DNA of 64,000 nucleotides from Litomosoides sigmodontis (GCA_963070105.1 OY718803.1:1017501-1081500), one strand, 5' to 3'. Positions 1 to 14,258 are shown, counted from the stretch's first letter. The notes: generated by a model not told the origin, from the letters alone. Program-made: numbers and translations.

Positions 1-84
1 TTTTAGAAAGAAACATCGTGTTCATCAATATAACAACAGGTTTTCCTGTTATTTCTACCGATATGGTACATTTTGAAGAAAGGG

Positions 85-120
85 AGAGGAGAGAGAGGGA
101 GAGAGAGAGAGAGAGAGATG
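85..120. repeat. (GA)n purine microsatellite
   Basis: A run of GA/GGA dinucleotides with a few interruptions. Similar GA or CT tracts recur near 8180, 10030, 12890, 24750, 43580, 43735, 48370 and 50900, so this is a genome-wide simple-sequence class rather than a local feature. Confidence 0.9.
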
Positions 121-1457
121 GGAGAAGAGAGTGAGATTGATGTGATGGTAATTGTTTTGTGTTGTGTAATTATTGGATTGCATGAAGAAAAAAAGACAAA
201 ACAAAACAAAAAAAAGGAACAATTCAGAGTTGGAAATGATTAAATAAGTTGTTCAGCTGTAAAGTGCAAATATATTGTTAGAAAAAAAAATTTTTTTTAT
301 TCCTTTTTTTTCTTTGAAGAATTAGTTTACCGATCAAAAAATTTAGTCAGCAAATAATGCAAATATTTGGATGTTTAACTACAATTTATTGACAAATTTC
401 ATATATTATTTTATTTTTTTTGAAAAAATATTTAAATAGAAACCCTTTTTTTTGTTATTTTTAATAAAACTAAGAGAGATGCTTTTATGCTTTGGTTTTA
501 TTGCATATTATAATAGAGTTATTTGAAAAAGCAAAACAGTTGTCCGAGAAATTAAAAATTCGTAAAAATTTTGCTATCGAAAATAGTAATAGCACTAAGT
601 GAACAATTAATTGCTCACAGACAAATCAAGAATAGTTTATTTCAAAATAAAATAGCACTAGTTAAATAATTTCCCTACTTCTGTTAATGATTTGAAGTTA
701 ATAGTTTTAAAGCATAATTGAAAAAAAAACGAAAATGAAAGCATAAAATTTAGGCATTGATTTCTCGATTAAATAATTTATTAAATTCACAACTTGTAAT
801 TTATTAATTTTTCTGCTTACTACACCATCTGGGGCGTCTTATTTAGCTTACCATTTGTCTGTGAGCTTTTCTTCGTTAATCAATTTCTTATCAATTCTTA
901 TCAGTGCTTGTTCCGCCTGGTAGCTAATATTTGCGCTTTATCTACCTGTAATCCTTTCCAGTTCAATGCTAGTTAACAGTATTAGCTATGCTTAAATGTT
1001 ACATGAGCGCCTGCCTTACACTGTTTTCTTTCCTATTTTTACCTCGCACACACGCCAGTAAGACGTAAAAACGTGAAAGTGCAAACGTCACTTGGTGCCG
1101 CCTAAGTTATCATATCATACCACTATCAAACAACTGAGTGATTCATTCATTTCTAATTGATAATTGGATTTCTACACGCTAGCCTACCTAGTTATATAGG
1201 CGTGTAAATTAAAATGGATGGTATTGATAGAATGATGGACGTAATTAAATGGCACACAATAAAATGGATGAGTATGAAGAATAAAAAAAAAATTGTTAAA
1301 ATTATTAATTTAATTTAAGACGATAAGAGAAGAAAAAGGATAGGAAGGGAGAAGAGAAGCAGAGAAAGGAGGAAAAATTGGAAGGAAATGTGCGATAGCG
1401 ACGAGGAGAAAAATGATTGTGACTATAATCGGCAAAGATTGTCATCGCAGAACCACA

Positions 1458-1545
1458 GGCTGACTGATTGACTAACTAATCGACTGGCTGAATGACTGAC
1501 TGAACGAATCGACGACTAGCAGAATGACTGGACTGATTGACTAAT
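1458..1545. repeat. Degenerate tetranucleotide repeat (CTGA/GACT type)
   Basis: About 90 bases dominated by TGACT, GACTGA and GACTAA words at roughly four-base spacing, much decayed. Several copies read TGACTAA or TGACTGA, close to AP-1-like sites, but the simplest reading is an old tetranucleotide repeat. Confidence 0.6.
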
Positions 1546-1912
1546 TTCATAATGATTATCATTTTGTAACAGCAATGCAACATTAAAGCATTTGATGTGA
1601 AAGCATTATCCAACATCGGACAGCGACAAACGATTCATCGGAACCGGAATGAAAGGAAGAACCGGAAAGTTACGATGAAGCGGAATGCTAATGATGCGGA
1701 ACGTTTAGTAGTAACGTTAGTAGTGCGTGGAGTCGGGACGGAACCATTATAGTAATTAATAATAGTAATGTGGAACGGTGTGAAGGTAAATGAATGTTGA
1801 AGGTTGACAGACGGACAAAGGTTGCAAGCGTGGCAGTGGTGCGATGTTCAACAACACGATCTCTCAATGATTGCTTGTCGAACACGCTGTTCACGAATGT
1901 TTCGGGATGGGT

Positions 1913-1985
1913 AGACAGGTGGATGGGTGGTTAGGTATGTAGGTAGGTAGGCAGGTAGACAGGTAGGTGGGTGGGTGGGCAGGTG
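1913..1985 (+). repeat. Degenerate GGTA/GGTG repeat, G-rich on + strand
   Basis: Repeated GGTAGG, GGCAGG and GGTGGG words form a G-rich strand. Three successive GGG tracts separated by single T residues lie near 1967-1980, followed by further GG tracts, so the strand could fold into a G-quadruplex. Minus-strand frames here give Pro-Thr-Leu-rich artefacts, not genes. Confidence 0.7.
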
Positions 1986-3346
1986 TAGTAGGTGGTCGAC
2001 GGTTGAGCTGAGCCCATCGGTAGGAAATGGTGGTGAAGGGGGTGGGTAAGAGGGAGGGGTATGGTGTGAATGTTCACCAGTGAGTGAATAGTCCTCGAAG
2101 TTGAGGTGCAACCCATTCGTCCGCTGCGAACTCCTCCTCTCTCATCTCCACGCCCTCATTTGGGATGGGCCTACGCGGTGCCACGTAGTTCCGCCTTGTT
2201 CAAGCAATCTCACTCCCGCACCTCATCGCTATCTTATCCCAAATTTAACTTCATCTACTAATCCACTAAGACAATGCTCCTTAGAGAGATCGCGGGAAAA
2301 CAGACAGGCGGAGTTTAGCACATGGACAGGGAATGATGAAAGGAGAGAGGATGGGAAGGAGGAAGAGTGAAGGAGCTCAACTTTGTTATATTATTGGACG
2401 TTTGATACGGTAGCGCGCAAATGTTAAGTATAAGTGTTGCTCATTTTTACACGTTATGTTGATTTTCCATGATGACGATGATTACGACGAGTGCGACTAA
2501 CGATTATTATGATTGCCATCAATGTAATGTGATAAAGGGAAATACAGCGACAGCAATCGTAATAATACTGGTATCACTCATAAAAATGATCATCCTTAGT
2601 ATGAGGCGATATTCATAATGATAATCTAACAATTGCAGCTCTAAAAACAGCTGTAGGAATAAAATGATAAGCTTTACAGGTAAGCCATTAATCAGTGCAC
2701 ATCGTTATCACTCACACACTTATACACTCATTCAGCAATGATCTCATCCAATCAATTTGCTAATAATGAATTTCAAACTACCAATGCATTCTTTTCATTT
2801 TGCTAAAATTCTGATGTTATGCTTTCTTACCTTTTGTATTTGTATGAAAAATTTTGCAACTATAGCATAAATAAATAAAAACGCAGCTAACAGTTTTTTT
2901 TGACAAATTAAACAAATGTAATAAATGTTAAAATTGGAAAAAAAATTTTAGCATAACATGCCCGTGTATATCCACGCACACACACACCACATACATATAT
3001 ATGTACATATATTTGAGGATCTTTCTCTCACCCTTTCTCCCTCTCTCTTTCTCTCTCAATTATTGCCTATTAAATTGTACGCTTGATAAGTAATGAGAGA
3101 AAAGTTTATTTTAGGATTTTAAAAAAAAGAAGGAAAAACTATTTAATGAAATAGGACACCAATTTATATGCCTTATATATATATGTACATATATATCACT
3201 GTCTATCTATATGATAGAAGCAATCCGAGACATATGTTCATTATATGTTTTTTTGAAGCAGATGTTTTCACATTCCACATTAAACCATTAAAAAAAAATC
3301 TTTCGTTGATTGATATGGCAGCTAAAATTATTTACACGAACCGACG

Positions 3347-3348
<2 letters not shown>

Positions 3349-3418
<70 letters not shown>

Positions 3419-3468
3419 ACACACACACACATACACACACACACATACACACACATACATACACATGC
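3349..3468. repeat. (CA)n microsatellite
   Basis: About 120 bases of CA dinucleotide, nearly perfect for the first 65 bases and then interrupted by ATAC units. The Thr-His and Cys-Val frames across it are repeat artefacts. Confidence 0.95.
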
Positions 3469-5292
3469 ATAGATGATAGTTACATGTTAGTACTTATGTA
3501 GTGGATGGATGGATGGATAGACAGATAGATTGATGTGCATAAATAAATATTTACATATTTTAATATCAACTGAACAGAGAAGCGGTGAAATGAAGTAGAG
3601 GAGAGGTAGTAGTGGGATTGGACGAGAGATGGGTGTTAAAAGAGAAAATTGATAAATAATAAATAAAAGAGATAAATGAGGATGGATGACGAGAGGACAT
3701 TACTCATCACTCACTCATTATTTTCAAATTATGTGAGAAAAAAAGTTTTCGTTTTTTTACACTTTATTTGCATTTAAGTTATGTTAAAACCTCATTTATT
3801 GCTGTTATCATTGATTGTCACTAAGTAGCCATTATCATTATCACCGTAATTATCATTTTCGCAATTATCAAAGAGTGAAAATCATTTGCACATTTTGACA
3901 CGTTTTTTTTTTGTTTCATTAATACAAATGTACATTGATAGATGTAAATAAGTAAATAAATAAATGAACACATGCAATAAATTGAAAAGATGAAAAAGAA
4001 AACGAAATTTTATGTTTCATTTTCATTTTGAAATTCATTATCTAATTTCTTTTCCTTATTTTTTTATTAATTTTTTGGAAAATTTTGATCAGCTGCATGC
4101 AAGTACTTATTATTTCTATTACTACTAGTTTCAGTATTTTCTGAGCATTCAGCTACAAACCAATTTTTATTATATTGCATAACAAATAAAAATTATTGAT
4201 TTCAGATTACTGATGTGAATTAATGGATTTTCAAACCATGTAATTTTTGGAGAGAATTTTACAAGAAAATTACATATAATGCTAGAATTTTAAAAGTAAT
4301 TTATTATTTTCGATGATTTTTTAATCCTTAAATCTCGTGTCAATCTTCTCTTCCATGCCATGCTAACACTTTCCTTTGACGTATAAATGGGAGAGGAAGG
4401 ATATCAAATGTTCGAAATGGTGGTTTTTCATTTCTGCTGCATATTTCCACTATTCATCTCTTTTATTTAAAATGTATTCAATTCAATTTACTATTTGTTT
4501 TGCCTCTTCAATAATTACCGTAATTGTTTGATACTTAATTTTCATGAAATAACTCCCTTCAATACGTAGATGATTGATGGTTGGGTTAAAGCTTTCAGAA
4601 TTTCCGCATTGCCATTAGTAGTTGTAGGAGCAAATAGTAATTAATAATACACATTTTAAAGTCTTATCGTTTTCTTATATTACATTAGAGAAGGTAAATG
4701 AAAAATGTTTCGAAATTTAAAAAGGAAGAACGATTTTAGTATGGTAGCAATTAGTATATAAACATTAGAATACGAAATATTATCGAACTAAAACAAAAAT
4801 TATCGAAAAGCCAAAAAGATTAAACTGAAAAATTTTGATATATGAACTGTAATTCTTCATTCTCATAACCAGCTAATTAATGAATTGAACAACTAATTGA
4901 ATGATACAATAGAAATTACAACTGAATAATTTATCAAATTGTTTCTACAGAGAATATTTGTGCATTTCGTAACCTGATGGTGTGGTACTGCATAAAACCA
5001 GCAAAAGTGATTATGGTAGTAAGCGTACGTAAGCGGAAGTATAATTTAAGTAAGCAATCTTTCAATTAAATAATAGCAAAATGAAATTTTCACTGACCTT
5101 ATATTTATCTCATTTTTTTTTCACATTTGCAATATTTGCACAGCATTCATTTATAACAAATGCTATTTGGATAAAGCGGAAGGAATGTTTACTACGGATG
5201 ATGTATATATATATATATGTAAAGTGCACAAATAGAAATTCAATTCATATTAGACTGTAATGACATGAATCTATCTATCCCACACATTTTTT

Positions 5293-5333
5293 TCCCCCTC
5301 CCTCCTCCCCCTACCCCTCCCCCCCCCCCCCCT
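5293..5333. repeat. C-rich tract with uninterrupted poly-C
   Basis: A pyrimidine tract of C runs separated by single T or A residues, ending in fourteen consecutive C. On the minus strand this is a set of G runs able to form a G-quadruplex, with an i-motif possible on the plus strand. It stands out because the surroundings are strongly AT-rich. Confidence 0.8.
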
Positions 5334-5822
5334 AACATTTATAAATTTCCATCAACAAAATCAAAATTTTCATTAATGTATTTGTAGGTGGAGTATAGGG
5401 AATGGTTAGTATTTTGCGGTGAGGAAAAAAAAAACTTCATTTGTTTGATTTTGGTTGGTTGCATACGAAAGATGTGATTGATGTAATATTGAATGAAAAT
5501 AATAATTGATAAACGAGTATCGATATAAAATGATAAGATGCTGCCGAAATGGCAAATCGATTAATCAGTAAATCAGTGATGTAAAATTTTGTTTTCAAAA
5601 ATAAATTTTTAAACTTCAAAAAAAAAATCACATATAAATATGCTGTTAGAATGTTAAAATTAATGAGGGGAGAAAGATGAGAGGAAAGTTAACAGAGAGA
5701 AAGCTTGGAAGATTTTCACAAAAAATTTTTTGACTCGATTAAGATGGAACCGCTTTCTGGTTGATTATTAATATGACAATAAGTGACATCATAAACGTGC
5801 AACGCACATCCATGTTCACATG

Positions 5823-5879
5823 CATACACACACACACACACACGCACATACACACACACACACACACACATACACACAC
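5823..5879. repeat. (CA)n microsatellite, interrupted
   Basis: CA dinucleotides with occasional G or T changes. It supplies the Thr-His segment of a short spurious frame. Confidence 0.9.
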
Positions 5880-7807
5880 GCCCATTTCAGGTATTGCTGC
5901 CCCTTTGCTTTTCCTCTCTACAAGATCATATGATTTGAATTTTCACTGACAATTACACTTTCATGTCTATAATCATGAAGGTTAAGAGGATTAATTCAAA
6001 AAGATCAATGAAAATCCGATGTTGTTTGAAGAGGCCGACAAATGAGACATCGCACAGGTACACATGGCGCCTCATATGCATCAAATTACGAAAGTATTAC
6101 ATTTTTTTTTTTTTAAATATCACATGACACTGCATAGGTTTAATTGCGAATGTTGTGCCACTTCGGTGTGAAAATTAATTAGTTAACATTGAAATAATTA
6201 ATTCATATCAGAAAATACTCCATTTCTCCAAATTGTTTGCTTTTTTCAAGAAAATTTTGTAAAAATTTCAATTTCAAAACTTTCAACTAATTTTTTTCAT
6301 TTACCCTAACTAAAATTATATGCAATTAATAAAATTACAATACTGAAATTACAATGAATAAAATCACAGTAAATACGACAACAACGACAACAACAGCTAC
6401 TACTAATACTACCATTGCTACAAATAATAAATCATAAATTAATAGTAACAATTAATATAATAGTGGAATAATCAATTAATATAATAATTAATATAAATTA
6501 TTAATATTAAAAAAATTAATATAACGATGGTAGTAATAAGGATAATTGCAAAAATAGCAATAATTAGAAGATTGTTTTAGCTGCTAATTTTCCAATTGGA
6601 AAAAATCATGGAATGGGAAGTGTGGAATTGGAATAAAACAAGTGGTAATGGTAACGGGGTTAATGGTCCTTTTTCATTGAAGTAAATGGGAGGAGGATTA
6701 ATTGAATTAACACGTAATTAATGTTGTCGCAGTGTAAACATCAAATGTTATTGCCGATCGTATTAATCGTCATCCTAATAGCATCCATATTATCTGATAA
6801 TTTCCTTTTTTCGAATTTAAAAACCGTTTTTCAAATTTTTGTCAGAAAATGCAAACATCTAAAGTGCGATGGCATTCCTTCACTTTTTTTGCATAAGCCT
6901 TAATTAGTTATAGCTTTTAAATGAATGAAACTATTCGTGGTCCTTTGCTATAAGTTAAAATTACAGGAGGAATATAAGAGTGAGGATTGGAGAGGAAGAA
7001 AAAAATGTACCGGAAATTGTAATTTGGATTTTTACTTATTTTTAACGCTATCAAACAAAATGAAATAATTCAAAAATATAAATAAAGCAATTACAATTTC
7101 ATTGTATATTTTAAACGAATAAATTGGATAATAAAATAAAAAAGCTGTGTTTTTTTTTGCATGAGATGGCTTTTTAATTAATTACTTACTAAAACCAATT
7201 AATTTTAATTAAAAAATTTTTTAATTAATTGCTTACTAAAATCAGCAATTTTTTTCATTCAAATTTCAGCAGAATTTATTGCTCTATCTCTTCGCTTTTC
7301 GCTTCTTTTTTCTTTTCTTTTTTTTTTTTGTAAAGTTAGGCAAAGCAAAGATGTAATGAAAACGATTAATTAGCTTAATATAAATATTGAGATGTAAAGT
7401 TATTTGAAAAGAGTTCAAAGAGAGAAGGAGGCAAAAAAAGAGGGAATTGAAAATTTTGCGAAGGAGCAGAGGTTATAACAAAGGTGATGCCCTCGTGGAG
7501 GTAGAATTTGCTTCAGGAAGTAATTTACACGGCAAAAGATTGATGTGGTTAAGGTGGATGAACTGTTGTTCAAAAAGCAAATTTATTTAACTAAAGCTGT
7601 GGAGAAATTCCAACTCTTTCATTTCTACTTGTTAAAATCATTTTCTACGTGCGTGTGCGTGAGCGTGTGTGTGTATGCGTGTAAGTGTACGTGTGTGTTT
7701 CAACTACAAATAGAACATTGTTTTAATTACAATAGGTATGCAATAAAAAACATGGCTGAAACAAATTAAAATCTTTATGAATTCTTGAAAATTTACCACT
7801 AATTACA

Positions 7808-7910
7808 TTAATTAATTTATCTTATGCATGTAATATATGTGTCGGAATTGATTAAAAACTTTAGTTTTGAGAACAAATGCAGTGAAATATTTGAAAGAGC
7901 TATCTTATCA
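7808..7910 (+). repeat. Dispersed duplication, copy 1 (103 bp)
   Basis: This segment is repeated at 8473-8575 in the same orientation, 665 bases away. By hand alignment the copies are the same length with 8 mismatches and no gaps (about 92% identity). There is no open frame and no visible terminal inverted repeat or target-site duplication. It could be a local segmental duplication or two members of a short interspersed family. Confidence 0.85.
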
Positions 7911-8472
7911 ACAAATAATAATTAAAACACCACTATAATTAGTGCATGAATTTACGAAATACATAAATATCCACTCTAACATTTTGAAAAAATGAGACAA
8001 AATTATTGAGTTAATTAATTAAAAATGCAAAAAAAGTCAAATTTCAATCAATTAGATCAAAAATCTTTTAAAATTAAATTTTACGAAGAAAATGCAATGA
8101 AAAGAACGAACAGTGAAAATAATTCAATTCAAAATTATTCAATCTAAACATATTTAAATTAAAAGCAAGAAGGGACGAGTGAGAGAGAGAGAGAGAGAGC
8201 AGAAAAAGAGAGGACATGTACTCCAAGAAGGAAGCGATTTTTGGATGGACGTCACGACCGGTGTGATCCGATAGGATTGTCTTAGGTAATAAAATGGGAA
8301 AAAAAAGCAAAATTGCAAAAACGTGACTTAGAGGTCAATTTCCGCAATGGTATTAATTCATTCAAAAAAAAAAAAAAAACGAATGAACGGGAAAGTTTAT
8401 TTAAAGGCGACTAACTGTCAAATATTTGACATGTAAGCGAGAAAAATTATCCGGCTTATTAATTTAGATATT

Positions 8473-8575
8473 TTAATTAATTTATCATATGCATGTAATA
8501 CAGGTGTCAGAATTGATTAAAAACTTTAGTTTTGAAAACAAATGCAGTGAAATGTTTGAAGGAGCTATCTCATCA
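8473..8575 (+). repeat. Dispersed duplication, copy 2 (103 bp)
   Basis: Second copy of the 7808-7910 segment. Similarity starts at a TTAATTAATTTA word and stops abruptly at ATCA on the right, so the edges are sharp. Confidence 0.85.
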
Positions 8576-10466
8576 TATCAGTTAAATCAAAATTAAATCA
8601 TATCAGTTCATAATAAATATAACATTTTATTCTTTATATTTTAAGCAAAATTTCATCAATTTGAGCAGTATTGTTTTTGTCCGACAATGAAGATCAGTAA
8701 AAATTTAGAAGGAGAAACTTTTAATTCTTGAGTTATTTAAATAGTTGTGAGACAATAAATTTCACTGCAATTGCAATGTTTAGCAAAGAGTGATTAAAAA
8801 ATTGAAATAAATTTGTAAAATGCAATAATTTACATATTTGTCTTTACATTTATATTATAAAAAGTAAAATTTTCATTCCTTAATTTTAAAATAATTTCTA
8901 TTAGAGCAATAAAAATTGCGTTCATTCTAAATTACTAGTAGCAGCGAGTCTTATTTGAATGCTTTCCATCTTCCCTGAAATGGCAAATATCACCCGATCG
9001 TTGATGGTTGCTTGGTTCATCTGGAAACTTAGAGGATTAACAGATATAAACCATTTTTATGTACACAACCGTAAATACACATACACACACACACACACCT
9101 ATACATATATAGAAGTCAAACAGAACAATGAACACACACAGTGTGACAGTGATGAGAAATGGTTGAATTTTAAATTGAAAATTTGAATTAGCACAAATAA
9201 TTGCAAACATTTCAACAGAAAGGTGTTATGCTTGAGTGTATGTACCTATTCAGGTATGTACCTATTAAGATAGACAGGTAGTAAGTAGTATTCAACCATA
9301 CACACGCATACATGTATATTATAAATATTTTAAGTTGAGATAAATGAAAGTGATAGGAGAAGTTTAGACTTGAATGATAGCATAGAAATTGGAAAAGGCG
9401 GAAGGAAAACAGAACTTCTTCATAGGTTGATGAGAAGAGATTACTAGCAATTAGCTAATATCACTTCTTTTTTTCAATAGTTTTTTTATCAATCGTTTTC
9501 ATTCGTTTAAAAAAAAAAAAAGGCACTGCTTTAAAGTTCGTTGTTAATATTTAGGCATCAATGTGTTTGATGCTTTGAAAAAAACTGACAAAATTAGTAA
9601 AAGAGGGAAATGATAAAAAATTTTGAATATACTTTAAGAAATATTTTAAAAATACATTTTGCAAAATAGTAAATTCCTCACAGATTATTACTTCAAATTC
9701 AACAGCGTAATTTAACTTACAAATTAAACAAAAGTTAAATATTAGCAACTAACATTATTTACAACAAGTTGAATTCTTGCCCAAATCATTCTGGTTATTT
9801 GATATATGTTAAGGAATTCAACTTTTCAAAATAAAATAACCATGAAAATTGTTTAAATAATAGCAATAATAATTATTTAAAAATTTTTGTGGTTTTAAAA
9901 TTAGTAAATAAATGGATCCAATTGCTATGGCTGTAGGATGGATTTCAGTCTATTAAAATATAAAAGGTTTAAATGATGAGAAAGAGGAATAAAGCTAGCT
10001 CAAATTTCGCACATTTTTCTTTTTTCCCCTCTCTCTCGCCATCCCTCTCTCTCTCTCTCTATCTCTCTCTTTCTCTTCACTTCTCCTCCTCTTTCTTTTC
10101 CTCTTCAAAAAAATGATACGATACATGTGTTTGATGTGTTGAATTCATCCATTTTGCAATTAATTTAATTTCATTCATTTCACCATCACTTTCTCCTCTC
10201 ATCATCCTCTTTCATTCATTTCCCCAAAAATGAATTTAAGTTCATTTCATCTAATTAGTAAAAAGAAGTTAGATAGAACGAAATTCAATAACACCAAAAT
10301 TAAACTTTAAAACTCTAAACCACCTGAAGCATATTATGATGGATGGTGCGATTGTGTTGAAAAGGCTGCTAATCAATCAGGTCGATTTCGATGTGCACCT
10401 GTTAAGCAACAAAAATTAATGTTCCTTCAGGGTTAAAAATTGTTGCCTCTAACAACTGATTGTCAT

Positions 10467-10473
<7 letters not shown>

Positions 10474-10531
<58 letters not shown>

Positions 10532-10786
10532 ATGGTCTCTGTATGTGTGAGTGTATATGTGTGCGTCTATGTATATGGGTGATGTATGTGTGTATGTGTG
10601 AGTGTATGTGTGTGTATGTGTGCATGTCAGTGTGTATGTCTGCGCGTATATATGTGTGTATATGCACGTGTATGTGTATGTATGTATGTCTGCGAATATG
10701 TAGGTACATGGTGTACATGTTAGTGTGTATGTTGTGTGTATGTGTGTGTATATGCATGTACGCGTATGTGTGTGTGTGTTTTCGCT
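10474..10786. repeat. (GT)n microsatellite with long degenerate tail
   Basis: A near-perfect GT run of about 57 bases (10474-10530) passes into more than 250 bases of GT mixed with ATGT, GCGT and TATG units. The long Cys-Val (+) and Thr-His (-) frames over it are repeat artefacts. Alternating purine-pyrimidine sequence of this length can adopt Z-DNA. Confidence 0.9.
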
Positions 10787-13700
10787 GTTTTGCAAAAAAG
10801 TTATTTTGGCTTATATAAATGTATAATGCATATGTATGTCTGTGTGTGTGAGCGTATGTGATTTATACGGATGTGTGTTTGTGTATGTGTGTGTCTGTGT
10901 ATGTATGAATGTGTTGATGTATTTTCTTGTAAAAAAAAAAATTTTTGCAATATCTTTTCATTTAAAAAATTTTTTCTCTCTATCTCTCGCTTCCATTCTC
11001 CCTCTCCCTCTTTATTTGAAACAATCAACAATCGAAATTAAAGATTAAAATTACCCAATTAATATAATGAATGAAGTAATTAGTTAACTTGTGGTAAGAT
11101 ATTAGATGAAATAATTTAAATAATAAATAATTAGTAATCATAATAAAAACAGTAACAAATAAGTAATAAAAATAAATGATAGCAAAAATAATTAATAATA
11201 ATAGTGATAATTGTAATACAAAATAATCTTTCACTATCAACAAAATGTAACTTTATCAGTTTGAGAAGGAACGAGTTTGAAATGCAAAAAAATAAAAAAG
11301 AGGATATGTATTGAATTTTTGAGTTCGAAAAATTTTTTTCCTTCTTTTGTGAGCTATTTTGTTCATTTCAAGTGAAAATTTTTGGGAAAAAAAAATGCAC
11401 GAAGAATTTGTCCTTTTATTTTGCAATTTATTTATTTTTAGAAATGGAACAAATTCACTCCTTATGCGCTAACACGTGAGGAAGGAAAAATGGAATTACA
11501 TTTTACAGTTCCATTTTAACAACTTCCACTCCAATCATGCTCAACACCTCTGACGAAAATAGCAAACAACGCACGCTTACGTACGTGGACGACGGACACT
11601 GAACGGGAAAAATGAATGAATTGATGATGGACATGCTTGCTCACTCACTCATTCCAAATTTCTTTCTTCGTCACAGTTTTCAAGTTAAATTTTTGAAGAA
11701 ATGCAAAAGGTTAGTTTGCTTGAAAGCGCACGCCTTTATCAGTTATCAGCATATCACCGCACAACTCTAATGAAATTGTTTTCTAAGTGATAATGAATGT
11801 GATTACCTGGATGTTTTTGAACTAAAATCAATTATGCACACACTAAACAATGTGTGTGTGTGTTTTTCGGGTTCCAGAAATGTAATGCAACAATTATTGA
11901 AACTTATAGAATTGAAATTTTGAATTTAAACTTCAGCATTCAGTGATTCGATTAAAAAGAAATGAGTAAGAAGAACGAAAAAGAAAACAACAGTCTAAAA
12001 TGTATCATAATTTCACATTTTCATATATTTACTAATTTATACACATATTTTAATTCAACAATTTAAAATTTTTCATCGCTGCACTAATCCTCCTCCATAA
12101 CTGTATGTAAGCATTAAAATTAAGGGTAATTTTTTTGCGGAAAATTTTACTTGTTAATTCTTTCCATCATAATTTTGATTTATTGCATTCCATTTGTCTT
12201 CCACAGCTAATTAGAAATTAAAATTTTGGAAATGTGAAGAAGTGAGTGAAATGGAAGGAAAGGAAGCAAAAGGAGGAAAACTGAACAACAAAAAAAAAAA
12301 TGAAAATCAAAAAATAAAAAAACCGAAGCAAAGTGGGAACATTTTTGAAAACATCTGGAAATTTGCAGCACAAATGAGTGCTAATAAAACTTTCGCTGTT
12401 ATTGTTGTTTTATTTGAAAATTCTGTTAGGCAGTGTTATGGTAGCAAATGCTAATGTAAATTTAATTGTTCAAAATTTCACAAAACAATAAGAGAAGATC
12501 GGAAATACAGGGGATGGAGGAGAGGGCAAGAGAGGAGAATGGAAGCAACGAGTGAAGGAATAGTAATAATTAATAAAAATATTAAATAATAGTAATAGCA
12601 ATCAAAATTAAATAAGTAAATCTTTGCATGTTTCTTTTTTTTTATTTGCAAAATTACAACAAAAAGGCACAAAAAATTTATGCTTATTTCTTCAATTAAA
12701 TGTAATTGCCAAAACAACGGAAAAAAAACAATGTTTTTTTTTCACTTAAATAAATTTTGAAAAAAAAAATTAATTTTCCTTCAATAGAAATAGCAGGAAA
12801 CTTCTGCTGAATTATTTTTGTGTTTGTTTTCTTTGTGCAAAAGTAAATTTTAAAAATACTTAAGTGAATGAAAGAAAAAAGTGACAAGAGAGAGAGAAAG
12901 AGAGAGGGAAAGGTAGAAAAAGTGATTTATACCTTTTTTCCAATTTTTTTTCATTAAATAAGTAAAAGTAGAACAAATTCAAAACAATTCGATTAGTACT
13001 AATATTTTGAAAATTTAGCATAGTTATGCTAACAAGCAGTATAAACAAAAATTTATAAATAATTAAAAATTGCTAGTATAAGACAGAGAAAGGGAAAGCG
13101 AGAGAGAGAAAGTTACGTGAAAAATGTCTTGAATTTTAGATGTTCCACAGTAGCAGCAGAAACATCAACAACAAGTGATAAGTGATAAATGATTGAATAT
13201 TCATGATAAGATGAAAAAAGAGAAGAAAAAGAATGATAAGAATTAAGTTGAAATTGAATGGAAAAAAAATCAAATTAAAAAAGTAAATTGAAATGATAGT
13301 TTCACTTCGTTTTTTTTACCTTTTTTTTAGCAGATCATTCGTTGTTTAAATATATATATGCTTAGTAGCATAATAATTTACAAGTATTGAATGATTCAAT
13401 AATTTTTTTTCATCGTATTTTTGGACATTTCAAAAATTTTAATTTTCATGGCTGAAATGATTGATGTCTTAAAAAGTTAACCGGAAGACGAAGAATTAAA
13501 TGAAATGAAATACACAATGAATTAAATTCTCAATTTTAATTTTTATTTTATGACAATATAATAGTAGCAATGCCAGTTGTAATCGTAGCGATCACAGCGA
13601 TAGTAATAATTAATGATATTAATGCAATTAAATTTTTTTTAATGAAAAAAATTACTCATTCGATGATAAACTGTAATTATAGCAATAATGGCAATAGTAA

Positions 13701-14198
13701 CTGCGTTGATAATTTAGTGATAATAATGATAATAAAGATGATATCCTGGAAAAAATTTAAAAAAAATGGCAAATATTGCAATGAGAAATTCATTTCATTT
13801 TGTGGGAAATAATTTTATTATTCAAAATATTAAAATAAAAAAATAACTGAAAAAAACAAAATGAACCGACGAATATAAATGAAAGAAACATTAAATTAAC
13901 AAATATCAGGGAAGAAAAAAAAAATTGGAAAAAAGTGATAATGTAAATATATGAAAAAAAGAGGTGATAACGTTATTATTAACAAATAGGGAAGCACTTC
14001 ACGTTGCGCCAACTATCGCTTAGCCTTAAATGTTTTAATTTTGAAAATTATGTAAAAAATTTTGAGCAATTGTGGTTAATTTTCAAAATTTTATTCTTCT
14101 GATTAAATGCAATTGTGGAAAAAAAAGGAAACCGGTCTCTATAGTCACAATAAAATTATCATTTAAAACTCGTTTAAAAGATTTCACGAAGGACAATT

Positions 14199-14258
14199 TA
14201 TGCATTATCATTATCATTATCACTATCACTATCGTTATCACTATCATTATCATTACCG
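14199..14258 (+). repeat. (ATTATC)n hexanucleotide array, TTATCA-rich
   Basis: About nine consecutive copies of ATTATC or its variants ACTATC and GTTATC. The reverse complement contains repeated TGATAA, the core site of nematode GATA factors of the ELT-2 type. Similar shorter arrays occur near 3807-3870, 36085-36140 and 41410-41435. A simple repeat is certain; a regulatory role is only a possibility. Confidence 0.75.

Noticed and set aside
2101..2370. 89-codon plus-strand frame near 2.1 kb
   Set aside because: No domain, no splice context, and it abuts a G-rich simple repeat and a GGA-rich purine stretch; probably chance.
10466..10818. Frames of 95-114 codons on both strands
   Set aside because: Translations of the GT-rich microsatellite and its degenerate tail.
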